In this document: piece by piece, positions 53,301 to 62,355 of the stretch
Position numbering within the stretch: the stretch's first letter is position 1
How the letters are laid out: each line of letters starts with the position of its first letter
NCBI RefSeq assembly: GCF_016031655.1
Contig: NZ_JACCHQ010000002.1
Span: 372,001-436,000 of the forward strand
Length of the DNA: 64,000 nt
Reading direction: 5' to 3'
DNA from: Bradyrhizobium glycinis
Lineage (GTDB): Bacteria; Pseudomonadota; Alphaproteobacteria; Rhizobiales; Xanthobacteraceae
Notes under the pieces: model-generated
Seen by the model: only the letters and a program-made list of their open reading frames with translations
What the model was told of the DNA's origin: nothing
Database searches by the model: none
Position numbers and translations under genes: made by a program

Positions 53301-56300
53301 TCACCGTCGACGTGAAGGGCGAAATCCTGGAGCTGAAGAACACCATCAACACCATGGTGGACCAGCTCAACGCCTTCGCCGGCGAGGTGACGCGCGTGGC
53401 GCGCGAGGTCGGCACCGAAGGCAAGCTCGGCGGCCAGGCCCAGGTGCCCGGCGTCGCCGGCACGTGGAAGGATCTCACCGACACCGTCAACTTCATGGCG
53501 GCGAACCTGACCGAGCAGGTGCGCGGCATCGTCAAGGTGGTGACCGCAGTCGCCAATGGCGATCTGAAGCAGAACCTCACGGTGAAATCGAAGGGCGAAG
53601 TCGCGGCGCTCGCCGACACCATCAACAACATGACCGAGACGCTCGCGACCTTCGCCGACCAGGTGACCTCGGTGGCGCGCGAGGTGGGCGTCGAAGGCCG
53701 GCTCGGCGGCCAGGCCAACGTGCCCGGTGCTGCCGGCACCTGGAAGGATCTCACGGGCAACGTCAACCTGCTCGCGGCCAACCTGACCTCGCAGGTGCGC
53801 GCGATCGCGGAAGTCGCAACTGCGGTGACCAAGGGCGACCTGACGCGGTCGATCCAGGTCGACGCCCGCGGCGAAGTGGCGGAGCTGAAGGACAACATCA
53901 ACACGATGATCACCAACCTCCGTCTCACGACGGAGCTGAACACCGAGCAGGACTGGCTCAAGACCAACCTCGCCAAGTTCACCAACATGCTCCAGGGCCA
54001 GCGCGACCTCACCACCGTCGGCCGGCTGCTGCTCACCGAATTGTCCCCGCTGGTGAACGCCCACACCGGCGTGATCTACCAGGTCGAAAACGAGAACGAT
54101 CCCCAGCTCCTGCTGCTCGCCTCTTACGCCAGCGACGGAGTCTACCCCTATCTGCCGGTGCTGCAGTTCGGCGAAGGCCTGATCGGCCAGTGCGCCCTCG
54201 ACAAGCGGCCGCGCGTCATCTCCGACATTCCGTCGGACGTGGTGCCGATCAACTCGGCGCTGTTCCGCGTCGCACCGAAGAACCTCGTCGTGCTCCCGGT
54301 CCTGTTCGAAGGCCAGGTCAAGGCCGTGATCGAGCTCGCCTCGCTGGTCTCCTTCACGACCTCGCAGATGACGTTCCTGGAACAGCTCACCGACTCCATC
54401 GGCATCGTGCTCAATTCGATCGAGGCCACGATGCAGACGGAAGGCCTGCTCAAGCAGTCGCAGCAGCTCGCCGGCGAGCTGCAGACCCAGCAGCGCGAAT
54501 TGCAGCAGACCAACGACCAGCTCGAGCAGAAGGCGCAACAGCTCGCCGAGCGCAACGTCGAGGTGGAACGCAAGAACCAGGAGATCGAGCAGGCCCGCCG
54601 CGCGCTCGAGGAAAAGGCGACCGAGCTCGCGCTGACCTCGAAGTACAAGTCCGAATTCCTCGCCAATATGAGCCACGAGCTGCGCACGCCGCTGAACTCG
54701 ATCCTGATCCTCGGACAGCAGCTCAGCGACAACCCCGATGGCAACCTCTCGGCCAAGCAGGTCGAATTCGCCCGCACCATCCATGGCGCCGGCACCGACC
54801 TGCTCAACCTCATCAGCGACATTCTCGATCTCTCCAAGATCGAGTCCGGCACCGTGACGGTCGACGCCGAGGAAATCCTGACCGCGAACCTGCTCGAGAC
54901 CGTCGGCCGGCCGTTCCGGCACGAGGCGGACAACCGCAACCTGTCGTTCAAGATCGATGTCGATCCGAACCTGCCGCGCAGCATCGTGACCGACTCCAAG
55001 CGGCTGCAACAGGTTCTGAAGAACCTGCTCTCCAACGCCTTCAAGTTCACCGCCGACGGCGAAGTGCGCCTGAAGGTCGCCGGCGCAGTCGGCGGCTGGG
55101 GGACGGATCATCCGGTGCTGAACTCGGCGCCGGCCGTGATCGCCTTCGAAGTGTCCGACACCGGCATCGGCATTCCCCTGGAGAAGCAGAAGCTGATCTT
55201 CGAGGCGTTCCAGCAGGCCGATGCCGGCACCAGCCGCAAATATGGCGGCACCGGCCTCGGTCTTGCGATCAGCCGCGAGCTTGCCAGCCTGCTCGGCGGC
55301 GAGATCCACCTGCGCAGCGCGCCGGGCAAGGGCTCCACCTTCACGCTCTATCTGCCCTTGAAATATTCCGGCCCGACCCTCGCGCCGCGGGCGCCGGCGT
55401 CACAGCAATACGGCCAGCCGCCGGCGCTGCAGCCTGCCGCACCTGACCAGCAGCGCGTTATCGAACAGCTGCCCGACGACCGCCTCAACCTCGAGGCCGG
55501 CGACACCATTCTCCTGATCGTCGAGGACGACCCGCATTATGCCCGCGTGCTGGTCGATCTGGCCCGCGACAAGGGCTTCAAGGTCCTGGTCGCCGCGCGC
55601 GGCGCCGAGGCCCTCGAGCTCGCCAAGCAATACCAGCCAACGGCCGTCTCCCTCGACGTGTTCCTGCCCGACATGCTGGGCTGGACCGTGCTGAGCCAGC
55701 TCAAGCACAATCCGCTCACCCGCCACATCCCGGTCCAGATCATCACGCTCGACGAGGACCGCCAGCATGCGCTGGCGCGCGGCGCCTTCTCCTTCGTCAA
55801 CAAGCCGACGACGACGGAGGGCGTCTCGGCCGCGCTGACGCAGATCAAGGAATATGCGCGGCCGCGGCGCAAGCGGCTCTTGATCGTCGAGGACAACGAG
55901 GCCGAGCGGCTCTCGATCCGCGAGCTGCTGCACCACGACGACATCGAGATCCTGGCCACGGATACCGGGGCCGGCGCGCTCACGACGTTGCGCGAGCAGC
56001 CCTGCGATTGCGTGGTGCTCGACCTCAGGCTGCCCGACATGAGCGGCTTCGAGGTGCTCGATCAGATCCGCAACGACGAGGCGCTGTCGAACATCCCCGT
56101 CGTGGTGTTCACCGGCCGCGAGCTTTCCGCCGAGGAGGATGCCGAGCTCCACACCATGGCACGCAGCATCGTGGTCAAGGGCGTGGAATCGCCCGAGCGC
56201 CTGCTCGACGAGACCGCGTTGTTCCTGCACCGCGTGATCACGGAGCTGCCGATCGAGAAGCAGCGCATGCTGGAGAAGCTGAACAGTTCCGACGAGGACC

Positions 56301-56674
56301 TGATCGGCAAGACCGCCCTGCTCGTCGACGACGACGCCCGCAACATCTTCGCGCTGTCCAGCGTGCTGGAACGACGCGGCATGAAGGTGCTGACGGCCAC
56401 GACCGGCAGCGAGGCGGTGACACTGGTCGAATCCAATCCGGAGATCGCGATCGTGCTGATGGACATCATGATGCCGCAGATGGATGGCTATCAGACCATC
56501 GGCGTGATCCGCGAGAACCCGGCCTTCGCCCGTCTGCCGATCATCGCGTTGACCGCAAAGGCGATGAAGGGCGACCGCGAGAAGTGCCTCGAAGCCGGTG
56601 CGTCCGACTACCTCGCCAAGCCGGTCAACACCGACCAATTGCTGCTTGCGATCCGCATGTGGCTGCATCGCTGA
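50381..56674 (+). CDS. Giant poly-HAMP hybrid histidine kinase with three receiver domains
   Basis: A 2097-residue soluble protein; no membrane segment is apparent. Order: a short unique N-terminus; one HAMP-like stretch (residues about 45-170); eleven tandem 92-residue HAMP units (about 175-1186); a GAF domain (about 1205-1345); a coiled coil rich in Gln/Glu (about 1350-1420); a HisKA core with [12 protein letters not shown] (His 1432); an HATPase with DTGIGIP and [10 protein letters not shown]; then three REC domains with phospho-acceptor Asp near 1759, 1881 and 2028. The layout recalls fungal group III (Nik1) osmosensor kinases and similar bacterial proteins. GGGGGAAACAGT precedes the ATG. 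A second kinase gene follows 13 bases later. Confidence 0.95.
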   Translation: MSDLDSGTASRSGRRVPKPKINGTSEPDSRAELLLALQAMRSGDFSVRMSGDYLGIDGKIADTFNEIIAANQRMAQQLELVGQVVGREGKTRQRVKFGLASGSWADMEGSVNTLIDDLLWPTREVTRAVAAVAQGDLLQTVKLDVDGRPLRGEFLQSATIVNTMIKQLGVFTSEVTRVAREVGTEGKLGGQAQVPEVTGVWKDLTESVNSMANNLTNQVRNIAEVTIAVANGDLSKKITVDVRGEILQLKEAINTMVDQLRSFASEVTRVAREVGTDGKLGGQAIVPGVAGTWKDLTDSVNAMCGNLTAQVRNIANVTTAVARGDLSRKITVDVRGEILELKDTINTMVDQLNSFASEVTRVAREVGTEGKLGGQAQVPGVAGTWKDLTDNVNFMASNLTAQVRNIADVATAIASGDLSKKITVNVSGEILQLKETLNTMVDQLNAFAGEVTRVAREVGTEGRLGGQANVLGVAGTWKDLTESVNSMASNLTAQVRNIAEVTTAVAGGDLSKKITVDVRGEILELKDTINTMVDQLNAFAGEVTRVAREVGTEGKLGGQAVVRGVGGTWKDLTDSVNSMASNLTGQVRNIAEVATAVAKGDLSKKITVNVSGEILQLKETLNTMVDQLNAFAGEVTRVAREVGTDGKLGGQADVPGVAGTWKDLTDSVNSMAGNLTAQVRNIAEVATAIAGGDLSRKITVDVRGEILQLKDTLNTMVDQLNRFAGEVTRVAREVGTEGRLGGQANVPGVAGTWKDLTDSVNSMAGNLTAQVRNIAEVTTAVARGDLSRKITVDVKGEILELKNTINTMVDQLNGFAGEVTRVAREVGTEGKLGGQAEVPGVAGTWKDLTDNVNFMASNLTAQVRNIAEVATAIAGGDLSKKITVDVRGEILLLKDTLNTMVEQLRSFAAEVTRVAREVGTEGRLGGQAVVPGVGGTWKDLTDNVNLLAANLTTQVRNIAEVTTAVARGDLSRKITVDVKGEILELKNTINTMVDQLNAFAGEVTRVAREVGTEGKLGGQAQVPGVAGTWKDLTDTVNFMAANLTEQVRGIVKVVTAVANGDLKQNLTVKSKGEVAALADTINNMTETLATFADQVTSVAREVGVEGRLGGQANVPGAAGTWKDLTGNVNLLAANLTSQVRAIAEVATAVTKGDLTRSIQVDARGEVAELKDNINTMITNLRLTTELNTEQDWLKTNLAKFTNMLQGQRDLTTVGRLLLTELSPLVNAHTGVIYQVENENDPQLLLLASYASDGVYPYLPVLQFGEGLIGQCALDKRPRVISDIPSDVVPINSALFRVAPKNLVVLPVLFEGQVKAVIELASLVSFTTSQMTFLEQLTDSIGIVLNSIEATMQTEGLLKQSQQLAGELQTQQRELQQTNDQLEQKAQQLAERNVEVERKNQEIEQARRALEEKATELALTSKYKSEFLANMSHELRTPLNSILILGQQLSDNPDGNLSAKQVEFARTIHGAGTDLLNLISDILDLSKIESGTVTVDAEEILTANLLETVGRPFRHEADNRNLSFKIDVDPNLPRSIVTDSKRLQQVLKNLLSNAFKFTADGEVRLKVAGAVGGWGTDHPVLNSAPAVIAFEVSDTGIGIPLEKQKLIFEAFQQADAGTSRKYGGTGLGLAISRELASLLGGEIHLRSAPGKGSTFTLYLPLKYSGPTLAPRAPASQQYGQPPALQPAAPDQQRVIEQLPDDRLNLEAGDTILLIVEDDPHYARVLVDLARDKGFKVLVAARGAEALELAKQYQPTAVSLDVFLPDMLGWTVLSQLKHNPLTRHIPVQIITLDEDRQHALARGAFSFVNKPTTTEGVSAALTQIKEYARPRRKRLLIVEDNEAERLSIRELLHHDDIEILATDTGAGALTTLREQPCDCVVLDLRLPDMSGFEVLDQIRNDEALSNIPVVVFTGRELSAEEDAELHTMARSIVVKGVESPERLLDETALFLHRVITELPIEKQRMLEKLNSSDEDLIGKTALLVDDDARNIFALSSVLERRGMKVLTATTGSEAVTLVESNPEIAIVLMDIMMPQMDGYQTIGVIRENPAFARLPIIALTAKAMKGDREKCLEAGASDYLAKPVNTDQLLLAIRMWLHR
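50903..53938 (+). repeat. Eleven tandem 276-base HAMP repeats inside the kinase gene
   Basis: Each unit begins [18 protein letters not shown], continues [19 protein letters not shown] and ends with [20 protein letters not shown] and [13 protein letters not shown]; the 276-base period is exact. Unit starts: 50903, 51179, 51455, 51731, 52007, 52283, 52559, 52835, 53111, 53387, 53663. The last two units are the most diverged. Each unit corresponds to two consecutive HAMP-like helices pairs. Confidence 0.95.
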
Positions 56675-56687
56675 GTTGGGCCCGCGT

Positions 56688-58175
56688 ATGGACCAGGAAA
56701 AGGTCAACATCCTGCTCGTCGACGATCAGCCGGCCAAGCTGCTCGCCTACGAGGTGATCCTGAAGGATCTCGGCGAGAACCTGGTGATCGCCTCGTCGGG
56801 CCGCGAGGCTTTGGAGGTGCTGCTCAAGACCGAGATCGCGGTGATCCTGGTCGACGTCTGCATGCCCGAGCTCGACGGCTTCGAGCTCGCCGCGATGATC
56901 CGCGAGCATCCGCGCTTTCAGAAGACCGCCATGATTTTCATCTCGGCCATCCAGGTCAGCGACATCGACCGGCTGCGCGGCTACGAGATGGGCGCGGTCG
57001 ATTACGTGCCGGTTCCGGTCGTTCCGGAGGTACTTCGCGCCAAGATCAAGGTGTTTGCCGAGCTCTATCGCAAGACGCGCGAGCTTGAACGGCTGAACCA
57101 CGAGCTCGAGGACCGCGTCCGCGCCCGCACCGCGGAACTGGAGGCTTCCACCGCGAAGCTGCGCGAGAGCGAGCAGCGGCGCAGCATGGCGATCGCGGCC
57201 GGCAAGATGGGGTCCTGGGACTGGGACTGGATCAGCGGCGATTGGATGTGGGACGAGGGGCAATACCGTATCTTCGGCGTCAGTCCCGAGAATTTCGAGG
57301 TCAATCCGGCCAACGTTCAGGCCTTGTTGCACCCCGACGACGTCGACCAGTTGCGCAAGGCGATCGCCGAGTTCAACAAGGGCACGCGCGCCTACGAGAC
57401 GGAGTTCCGCATCATGCGGCCCGACGGCGAGGTGCGCTGGTGCGTCGGCACGGCGGCCGCGACCACGGACGAGAGCGGTCGCGTGGTGCGCGTCAGCGGC
57501 GTTACCGTCGACATCACCGAGCGCAAGCGTGCCGAGGAGCGGCAGAACCTGCTGGCGCGGGAAGTCGATCATCGCGCGAAGAACGCGCTGGCGCTGGCGC
57601 AGTCGATCGTGCGCCTCACCAGGGCCGACGAGGTCAAGGCCTATGTCAACGCCGTCGAGGGTCGCATCAATGCGCTGGCGCGCGTGCACACCATCCTGTC
57701 GCTGTCGAGCTGGCAAGGCGCCGAGCTCTCCAGGCTGATCGACGAGGAGCTTGCGCCCTATTCTCTGGGCGACCAGATCAAATTGGCAGGGCCCGAAGTT
57801 CAGCTGCTGCCGGCGACGGCCCAGACGTTGGCGCTCGCACTGCACGAGCTCTTCACCAACTCGGCAAAGTACGGCGCGCTATCCACTCGATCGGGGCGGC
57901 TCGCGATCGATTGGCAGGTCGACGAGGAGCTGCTCACGCTGAGCTGGGAGGAATCCGGCGGTCCCCTGGTCAAGACTCCGAAATCGCGCGGCTTCGGCAC
58001 ACGAAGCCTGCTTGCGAGCATCGAGTCCCAGCTTGGCGGACAGGCGCAGTTCGATTGGCGCGCCGAGGGCCTGCTGTGCCGTCTGGAGGTGCCGTTGACA
58101 AGCAAGACCGCGACGGCTGCACCTGGCAAGTTCGACACCGCCGGCTCTGCCGAATTGCAACGCGCATCCGGTTAA
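56688..58175 (+). CDS. REC-PAS-HWE hybrid sensor histidine kinase
   Basis: A 495-residue soluble protein. An N-terminal receiver (ILLVDDQPAKLLAYE; acceptor Asp 56 in LVDVCMPELDG), a coiled coil (about 125-165), a PAS domain (GKMGSWDWDWISGDWMWDEG through HPDDV and RWCVGTAAATTDESG), then an HWE kinase: REVDHRAKNALALAQSIV (His 295), LHELFTNSAKYGALS, and the W-x-E signature LSWEESGG, with GFGTRSLL. HWE kinases are common inputs to PhyR/EcfG stress signalling. It starts 13 bases after the poly-HAMP kinase, suggesting a shared pathway in which the receiver takes phosphate from that kinase (inference). ATG 56688 is the start; 56598 also possible. Confidence 0.93.
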   Translation: MDQEKVNILLVDDQPAKLLAYEVILKDLGENLVIASSGREALEVLLKTEIAVILVDVCMPELDGFELAAMIREHPRFQKTAMIFISAIQVSDIDRLRGYEMGAVDYVPVPVVPEVLRAKIKVFAELYRKTRELERLNHELEDRVRARTAELEASTAKLRESEQRRSMAIAAGKMGSWDWDWISGDWMWDEGQYRIFGVSPENFEVNPANVQALLHPDDVDQLRKAIAEFNKGTRAYETEFRIMRPDGEVRWCVGTAAATTDESGRVVRVSGVTVDITERKRAEERQNLLAREVDHRAKNALALAQSIVRLTRADEVKAYVNAVEGRINALARVHTILSLSSWQGAELSRLIDEELAPYSLGDQIKLAGPEVQLLPATAQTLALALHELFTNSAKYGALSTRSGRLAIDWQVDEELLTLSWEESGGPLVKTPKSRGFGTRSLLASIESQLGGQAQFDWRAEGLLCRLEVPLTSKTATAAPGKFDTAGSAELQRASG

Positions 58176-58393
58176 CCGGACGCTGCGCCGGTCATGCGCT
58201 GAGCCGTGCGTGGATCGCGCGCCACTCGCCCTTCGAGCCAGGCTTCCGTTTGGGCGAGATCGCGCAGCGCCCGGGCGTAGCGGCGAGCCGCGCTCCGCTC
58301 CGCGCCAAGCGGAAGCTTGCGCGCCTTGCGCAGGATGTCCGCGGCCGCGTTGCGATAGGCTAGCGAGCGGTAAAGAAAGACGACCTTACCCAT
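58172..58393 (-). CDS. Small basic helical protein
   Basis: A 73-residue protein: GKVVFLYRSLAYRNAAADILRKARKLPLGAERSAARRYARALRDLAQTEAWLEGR. Predicted helical, rich in Arg/Ala. The start ATG 58393 follows GGGAAC; the frame extends to 58498. Its 3' end overlaps the convergent kinase gene by four bases. No family. Confidence 0.65.
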   Translation of the reverse strand: MGKVVFLYRSLAYRNAAADILRKARKLPLGAERSAARRYARALRDLAQTEAWLEGRVARDPRTAQRMTGAASG

Positions 58394-58482
58394 ATCGATG
58401 TTCCCGTTTTGCTGGCGCCCATCTTGGCAAGCCCGGCATGAACGCCGGATGAAACGGGCGGTAACAATTCCTTCAGCGGAAC

Positions 58483-58507
58483 GGAACCCGGAGATCACAT
58501 GCGCGTT
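58483..58507 (+). promoter_or_regulatory. EcfG-type general stress promoter (consensus match)
   Basis: GGAAC (58483-58487), 16 bases, CGTT (58504-58507), 27 bases before ATG 58534: an exact match to the alphaproteobacterial EcfG consensus. The best of the sites in this region. Confidence 0.8.
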
Positions 58508-58533
58508 GGCGTGACAATTCGGGATGCCGTCCC

Positions 58534-58791
58534 ATGCGCACCAAGAAGTCGTCTGAGCTGATCTCTGCGAGCGGCCTTATCAAGCTGATGACGCATGCAA
58601 TGATGGGCGCAGCGCTCGGCCTCACTTTCAGCCTCACACTCGTCCTGTCCAATCCAGCCGTCGCCAACCTGCTGAACAATGGCGGAAGCCAGGCCGCGAT
58701 GGTCTTCGCCGTCACCTTGGTGACGACCTTCGCGATCGGCGCGACGCTCACCGGCGCCGTGTTCATCCTGGCCGAGGACAAGCAAACTTGA
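58534..58791 (+). CDS. Small two-span membrane protein
   Basis: An 85-residue protein with two hydrophobic segments: LMTHAMMGAALGLTFSLTLVLS and AAMVFAVTLVTTFAIGATLTGAVFILA, joined by NPAVANLLNNGGSQ. Function unknown. It has a consensus EcfG promoter directly upstream, so it is a probable stress-regulon member. Confidence 0.82.
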   Translation: MRTKKSSELISASGLIKLMTHAMMGAALGLTFSLTLVLSNPAVANLLNNGGSQAAMVFAVTLVTTFAIGATLTGAVFILAEDKQT

Positions 58792-58976
58792 AGCGTGCGT
58801 GACGCACGGAAGATGCTTCGCTGGGAACTCCTGCCGCGACGTGCGGTTTGCTGCCTGCGTCAATTTAACTCAGGATCCGTCCGGCCAAGGGGCGCCGGCC
58901 CCGGCTCCGATCAGGGCGGCACCATGACGAACAAGGGCGGCATGACCAACACCAAATAGGCGCACCTGGAATCATG

Positions 58977-59005
58977 AAGGGCCCGCAATTGCGGGGCCCT
59001 TTGTC
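58977..59005. terminator. Hairpin, probable terminator
   Basis: AAGGGCCCGCAATTGCGGGGCCCTTTGTC: a strong GC stem around the CCGCAATTGCGG palindrome, then a short T-rich run. It lies between the membrane-protein gene and the convergent coiled-coil gene and could stop either transcript. Confidence 0.55.
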
Positions 59006-59053
59006 TTCCGTCTTTGGGTTCGGTACTTGGCCTTCAGTATCCGGCGCCAACCA

Positions 59054-59332
59054 TCAGCGGCGCTCGGCTGCGCGCGCGGGATTGCCGCCGCCCGTCTTCA
59101 CGGCGCGAAGGCGCACCCGGTCGCGGACGTTAGGCAGAACGTCGCTGCCGCCGGCCGCCTTCCATTCGGCAATCAAGAGGTTGATTTTCCGGCGCAGGTC
59201 CATCTGCGCCAGGGCCCTTTCCGTGCAGTCGCGGTCGCGCTCGACGAGGTCGCGCACCGACGCCTCGACGTCGGCCATCTCAAGCCTCAAGGCTCTGATT
59301 TTACGTCGAATTTCATTAATTCGGTTGTCCAT
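59054..59332 (-). CDS. Small coiled-coil hypothetical protein
   Basis: A 92-residue protein: NRINEIRRKIRALRLEMADVEASVRDLVERDRDCTERALAQMDLRRKINLLIAEWKAAGG. The heptad pattern suggests a coiled coil. The C-terminal tail is basic. No family recognised. It is divergent from the DUF3072 gene, 60 bases start to start. Confidence 0.72.
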   Translation of the reverse strand: MDNRINEIRRKIRALRLEMADVEASVRDLVERDRDCTERALAQMDLRRKINLLIAEWKAAGGSDVLPNVRDRVRLRAVKTGGGNPARAAERR

Positions 59333-59393
59333 GCCTTGTTAGAACAAAATAAGAACATATAGTCAAGTCACGATTTCAGGATGGAGACGCCAG

Positions 59394-59588
59394 ATGCAGG
59401 TTCAAGGTAAATACGACGCCAAATTTTTCCTGAGCGAGCAGATGACGCGGGCCCAAGGTCTCAAGCTGAAGCGGCTCAGCGAAGAGGCCTATCAGCCCGG
59501 CCAATATGCGCGGGATCTGTCCTTCAGCGAGGCGGCCCGACGCATCCAGGCGCTGGAAGCCGAAATCGAGCTGGCAAATTCCTTCTAA
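59394..59588 (+). CDS. DUF3072 protein
   Basis: A 64-residue protein matching DUF3072: FFLSEQMTRAQGLKLKRLSEEAYQPGQYARDLSFSEAARRIQALEAEIEL. The family is a short helical domain of unknown function. The true start is ATG 59394. The DUF6496 gene follows after 70 bases with its own EcfG-like promoter. Confidence 0.85.
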   Translation: MQVQGKYDAKFFLSEQMTRAQGLKLKRLSEEAYQPGQYARDLSFSEAARRIQALEAEIELANSF

Positions 59589-59609
59589 TCTCCGCGCGTC
59601 CACGCTCCC

Positions 59610-59634
59610 GGAACCATGGCTGTGCCGAATGGTT
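59610..59634 (+). promoter_or_regulatory. EcfG-like promoter of the DUF6496 gene
   Basis: GGAAC (59610-59614), 16 bases, GGTT (59631-59634), 25 bases before ATG 59659. Confidence 0.6.
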
Positions 59635-59658
59635 CTCCTCTTCCGAGGGAGAACATGC

Positions 59659-59964
59659 ATGGCACGCAAGGCAAAGAAGCGCCGCTACTCACGCAGCTCG
59701 GGCAGCGATGTCGCCAGTGAGATGCGGCGTTACAAGAAGGGCACCGCGAAGAGCGGCCGTGGGGGGCGCGGCGGCCGCGTCAAGAGCCGCAAGCAGGCAA
59801 TCGCGATCGGACTGTCGAAGGCACGCAAGAAGGGCAAGAAGGTCCCGAAGAAGGCTTCGAAGCGTAAGAGCGCAAAGAAGACGTCCAAGAAATCGTCGAG
59901 GACGTCGTCCAAGAAATCGTCGAACAAGAAATCATCGAAGCGCAAATCCAAGCGGTCGCGCTGA
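59659..59964 (+). CDS. DUF6496, histone H1-like Lys/Ser-rich protein
   Basis: A 101-residue, very basic protein. The N-terminal conserved part reads ARKAKKRRYSRSSGSDVASEMRRYKKGTAKSGRGGRGGRVKSRKQAIAIGLSKARKKG (in parts). The C-terminus is repetitive Lys/Ser/Arg (KKASKRKSAKK and KKSSNKKSSKRKSKRSR). Such tails bind DNA non-specifically. The ATG is 59659; the earlier frame to 59506 overlaps DUF3072. Likely nucleoid-associated under stress (inference). Confidence 0.85.
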   Translation: MARKAKKRRYSRSSGSDVASEMRRYKKGTAKSGRGGRGGRVKSRKQAIAIGLSKARKKGKKVPKKASKRKSAKKTSKKSSRTSSKKSSNKKSSKRKSKRSR

Positions 59965-59970
59965 CCCGCC

Positions 59971-60333
59971 TCAGATCATGCTCCCCGGCATGAAGCAGCG
60001 GATCGAAATCCCGAACGCAGTCTTGACCGGCCACACCATCGTGCGGCCAGCCCGGTTGGGCTCGGTGATGACGGCCTCATCCGGCACATCGATCCACTGC
60101 CCGTCGAGGCGGACACGGTAGCGCCCGTTGTGCGACTCCCAGTCGGGATCGGCGACGGCGAAGCCGTCCGCATCCGAGCAGCACGGACCGAGATGGCTGC
60201 GCAAACTGTCGAACCATGGCTTCAGAGGGGAATTCGCGTAGCGGCCGTCGTCGCGCCCGAGCGCGTTTCCGCCGGAGAGCACCAATGCCGCCACCAGCAG
60301 CGCACTCCTGAGCGAGAGCTTCAATCGATCCAT
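59971..60333 (-). CDS. Conserved secreted hypothetical protein
   Basis: A 120-residue protein. A signal peptide (DRLKLSLRSALLVAALVLSGGNALG) precedes DDGRYANSPLKPWFDSLRSHLGPCCSDADGFAVADPDWESHNGRYRVRLDGQWIDVPDEAVI (in parts), with a CC pair in GPCCSDADG. Length and motif recur in related bacteria; function unknown. A weak EcfG-like GGAAC-N16-CTTT lies at 60397-60373 on its strand. Confidence 0.82.
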   Translation of the reverse strand: MDRLKLSLRSALLVAALVLSGGNALGRDDGRYANSPLKPWFDSLRSHLGPCCSDADGFAVADPDWESHNGRYRVRLDGQWIDVPDEAVITEPNRAGRTMVWPVKTAFGISIRCFMPGSMI

Positions 60334-60554
60334 ATCGGCACCGATCACATGTGAACCACCGGCGAGTTCCACAAAGCGCGGGGAGGCTCGAAGTTCCACG
60401 CTTGCAACCCCTTTCGGCGGCGACGTTGCCGCAGAGCACCGAGGCGCCTTGCGAGTGTGATCAGCGAACACGGCTTTTTCGGACGCACCGGGTCACCATC
60501 CCTGCCGTTAACGAGAATGTTATCGGGCCTGGTGCGAGCTTGAATGCGTGTGCG

Positions 60555-60578
60555 AAAGGCGGCCCGAAGGCCGCCTTT
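60555..60578 (-). terminator. Intrinsic terminator of degP (UUCG loop)
   Basis: Minus strand AAAGGCGGCC-TTCG-GGCCGCCTTT: a ten-pair stem with the very stable UUCG tetraloop, 27 bases after the degP stop. The following tail is short in T. Confidence 0.75.
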
Positions 60579-60605
60579 CTAGACCTGTAGCGGTCGAGGT
60601 TCGCG

Positions 60606-62150
60606 TTACCCGAGTGGCACCGCGACGAAGCGGGTGGCCTCCGCGCTTCTGACCTGAAGCAGCACGCTGCGCTTGCCCGACGATTTGGCCTGCGCCAGCT
60701 CGGAGCGCACCTCGCCGACATTGCTGACAGCCTTGCCGCCGACATTGAGGATGACGTCGCCGGTCCGGATGCCGCGTTGCGCGGCCGGGCCTTGCGGATC
60801 AACCTCGGTGACGACGACGCCGTTCTGGCCTGCGCCCTGGACGTCACCGGCGGGCGCCAGGCTGAGGCCGAGGCGCGGCGTGCCGGCACCCGGCTGTCCC
60901 CTGCCCTCGTCGGCACTGCCACCCTTGGCCTGCCGCTCGTTCGGCAGTTCGCCGAGCGCCAGGGTCACCGTCTTGCTGTCGCCCTTGCGGAAGACATCGA
61001 GCTTCACGGACGTGCCCGGCGCCAAGCCGGCGATGGTGCGGGCGAGGTCGCGGGAGTCCTTGATCGCGGTGCCGTTGACGGCGGTGATGACATCCCCCGC
61101 CTCGATGCCGGCCTTCGCCGCCGGGCTGCCCTCCTGCGGATTGTCGACGATCGCGCCGCGTGCCTCCTTGAGGCCGAGGCTGTCGGCGATATCCGACGTC
61201 ACCGGCTGCACCTGCACGCCGAGCCAGCCCCGGGTAACCGCGCCCTTGTCCTTCAATTGCGCGACGACGAGCTTGGCGGTCGAGGCCGGGATATCGAAGC
61301 CGATGCCGACCGAGCCGCCTGAGGGCGAGAAGATCGCAGTGTTCACGCCGATCACGTTGCCGTTCATGTCGAAGGCCGGGCCGCCGGAATTGCCCTTGTT
61401 GATCGGCGCGTCGATCTGGATGAAGTCGTCATAGGGACCGTTGCCGATGTCCCGGCCGCTGGCCGAGACGATGCCGGCGGTCACGGTGCCGCCAAGACCG
61501 AAGGGATTGCCGACCGCGACCACCCAGTCGCCGATGCGCGGCTTCTGGTCGGAGAATTTGACGAACGGAAAGTCCTTCTTGCCGTCGACCTTGATCAGCG
61601 CGAGATCGGTCTTGGGATCGGTGCCGACGACCTTCGCGGTGTAGGTCGTACCGTCGTCCATCGTCACCTGCACGGACTCGGCGTGATCGACGACGTGATT
61701 GTTGGTCACGGCATAGCCGTCGGCGGAGATGAAGAAGCCGGAGCCTTCGCCCGTGATCATCTGGTGGCGCTGGCGCGGCATGCCGTTCGCGCCGCCAGGG
61801 AAGCGAAAGCCGAACTGCCGCGAGAACTGGTCGAACGGCGTGTCCTCGTCCGAATCCATCCGGTTCTGCTGCAGCATCGCGTTCTTGTCGTTGTCCTGAT
61901 CGATTCTGACCCGCACCGAGATCACTGCGGGTTTGACCCTGCTGACGAGATCGCCGAAGCCGGGCGGCGTCGCCGCGGCTTCGGCGGCCTGAGCCGGCGC
62001 AATCAGGGCGTTGATGCCGTACGGCGAGGTGCCCGGCGCAATGGCCAGGGCAGCCACGCCCAGCGCGGCCACGGTGCCGAGCAGCGCGAGCCGGCGCGGC
62101 CGCAAGATCTTGCGAGACGTGGTGATGTCGGAATTGACGCGATCGTTCAT
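60606..62150 (-). CDS. Periplasmic serine protease, DegP/DegQ type
   Basis: A 514-residue protease-chaperone of the envelope. A signal/anchor segment (LALLGTVAALGVAALAIAPG, about residues 21-40) leads to a trypsin-like domain with the triad His 152 (VTNNHVVDH), Asp 182 (KTDLALIKVDG) and Ser 256 (KGNSGGPAF). Two PDZ domains follow: GWLGVQVQPV onward, with GIEAGDVITAVNG, and the second with GIRTGDVILNVGGKAV. A Ser/Gly/Gln-rich linker joins them. DegP-type enzymes remove misfolded periplasmic proteins. Confidence 0.95.
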   Translation of the reverse strand: MNDRVNSDITTSRKILRPRRLALLGTVAALGVAALAIAPGTSPYGINALIAPAQAAEAAATPPGFGDLVSRVKPAVISVRVRIDQDNDKNAMLQQNRMDSDEDTPFDQFSRQFGFRFPGGANGMPRQRHQMITGEGSGFFISADGYAVTNNHVVDHAESVQVTMDDGTTYTAKVVGTDPKTDLALIKVDGKKDFPFVKFSDQKPRIGDWVVAVGNPFGLGGTVTAGIVSASGRDIGNGPYDDFIQIDAPINKGNSGGPAFDMNGNVIGVNTAIFSPSGGSVGIGFDIPASTAKLVVAQLKDKGAVTRGWLGVQVQPVTSDIADSLGLKEARGAIVDNPQEGSPAAKAGIEAGDVITAVNGTAIKDSRDLARTIAGLAPGTSVKLDVFRKGDSKTVTLALGELPNERQAKGGSADEGRGQPGAGTPRLGLSLAPAGDVQGAGQNGVVVTEVDPQGPAAQRGIRTGDVILNVGGKAVSNVGEVRSELAQAKSSGKRSVLLQVRSAEATRFVAVPLG

Positions 62151-62355
62151 GTCGAAATGTCCATGTTGAGCAGGTGTCGCCTTGCCCGCAGCATGGTCGC
62201 TGCCACCTTACGGCGTCCCGTCCGTCCGATTAAATCTCGGCAAAGAACGGTTGAGCGGACGCAGCAGGCAATCCGGACGTTTGATGCAGCTCAACACGTC
62301 TCTCTTGCGCAGTGAAAAACTGCGCTCCTCGGATGAGGTCCACCGGAGGCACGCC

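Noticed and set aside
50903..53938. CRISPR-like regular spacing of near-identical sequence
   Set aside because: The repeats are 276 bases, contiguous, in frame and encode HAMP units; there are no spacers.
50408..55309. 1633-codon open frame antisense to the poly-HAMP kinase
   Set aside because: The frame is a GC-rich shadow; its His/Asp/Gly/Val/Leu-rich repetitive protein mirrors the HAMP repeats and has no family motif.
58923..58958. Eleven-codon frame ATGACGAACAAGGGC...TAG before a hairpin
   Set aside because: It is too short to support; no clear ribosome site at proper spacing.
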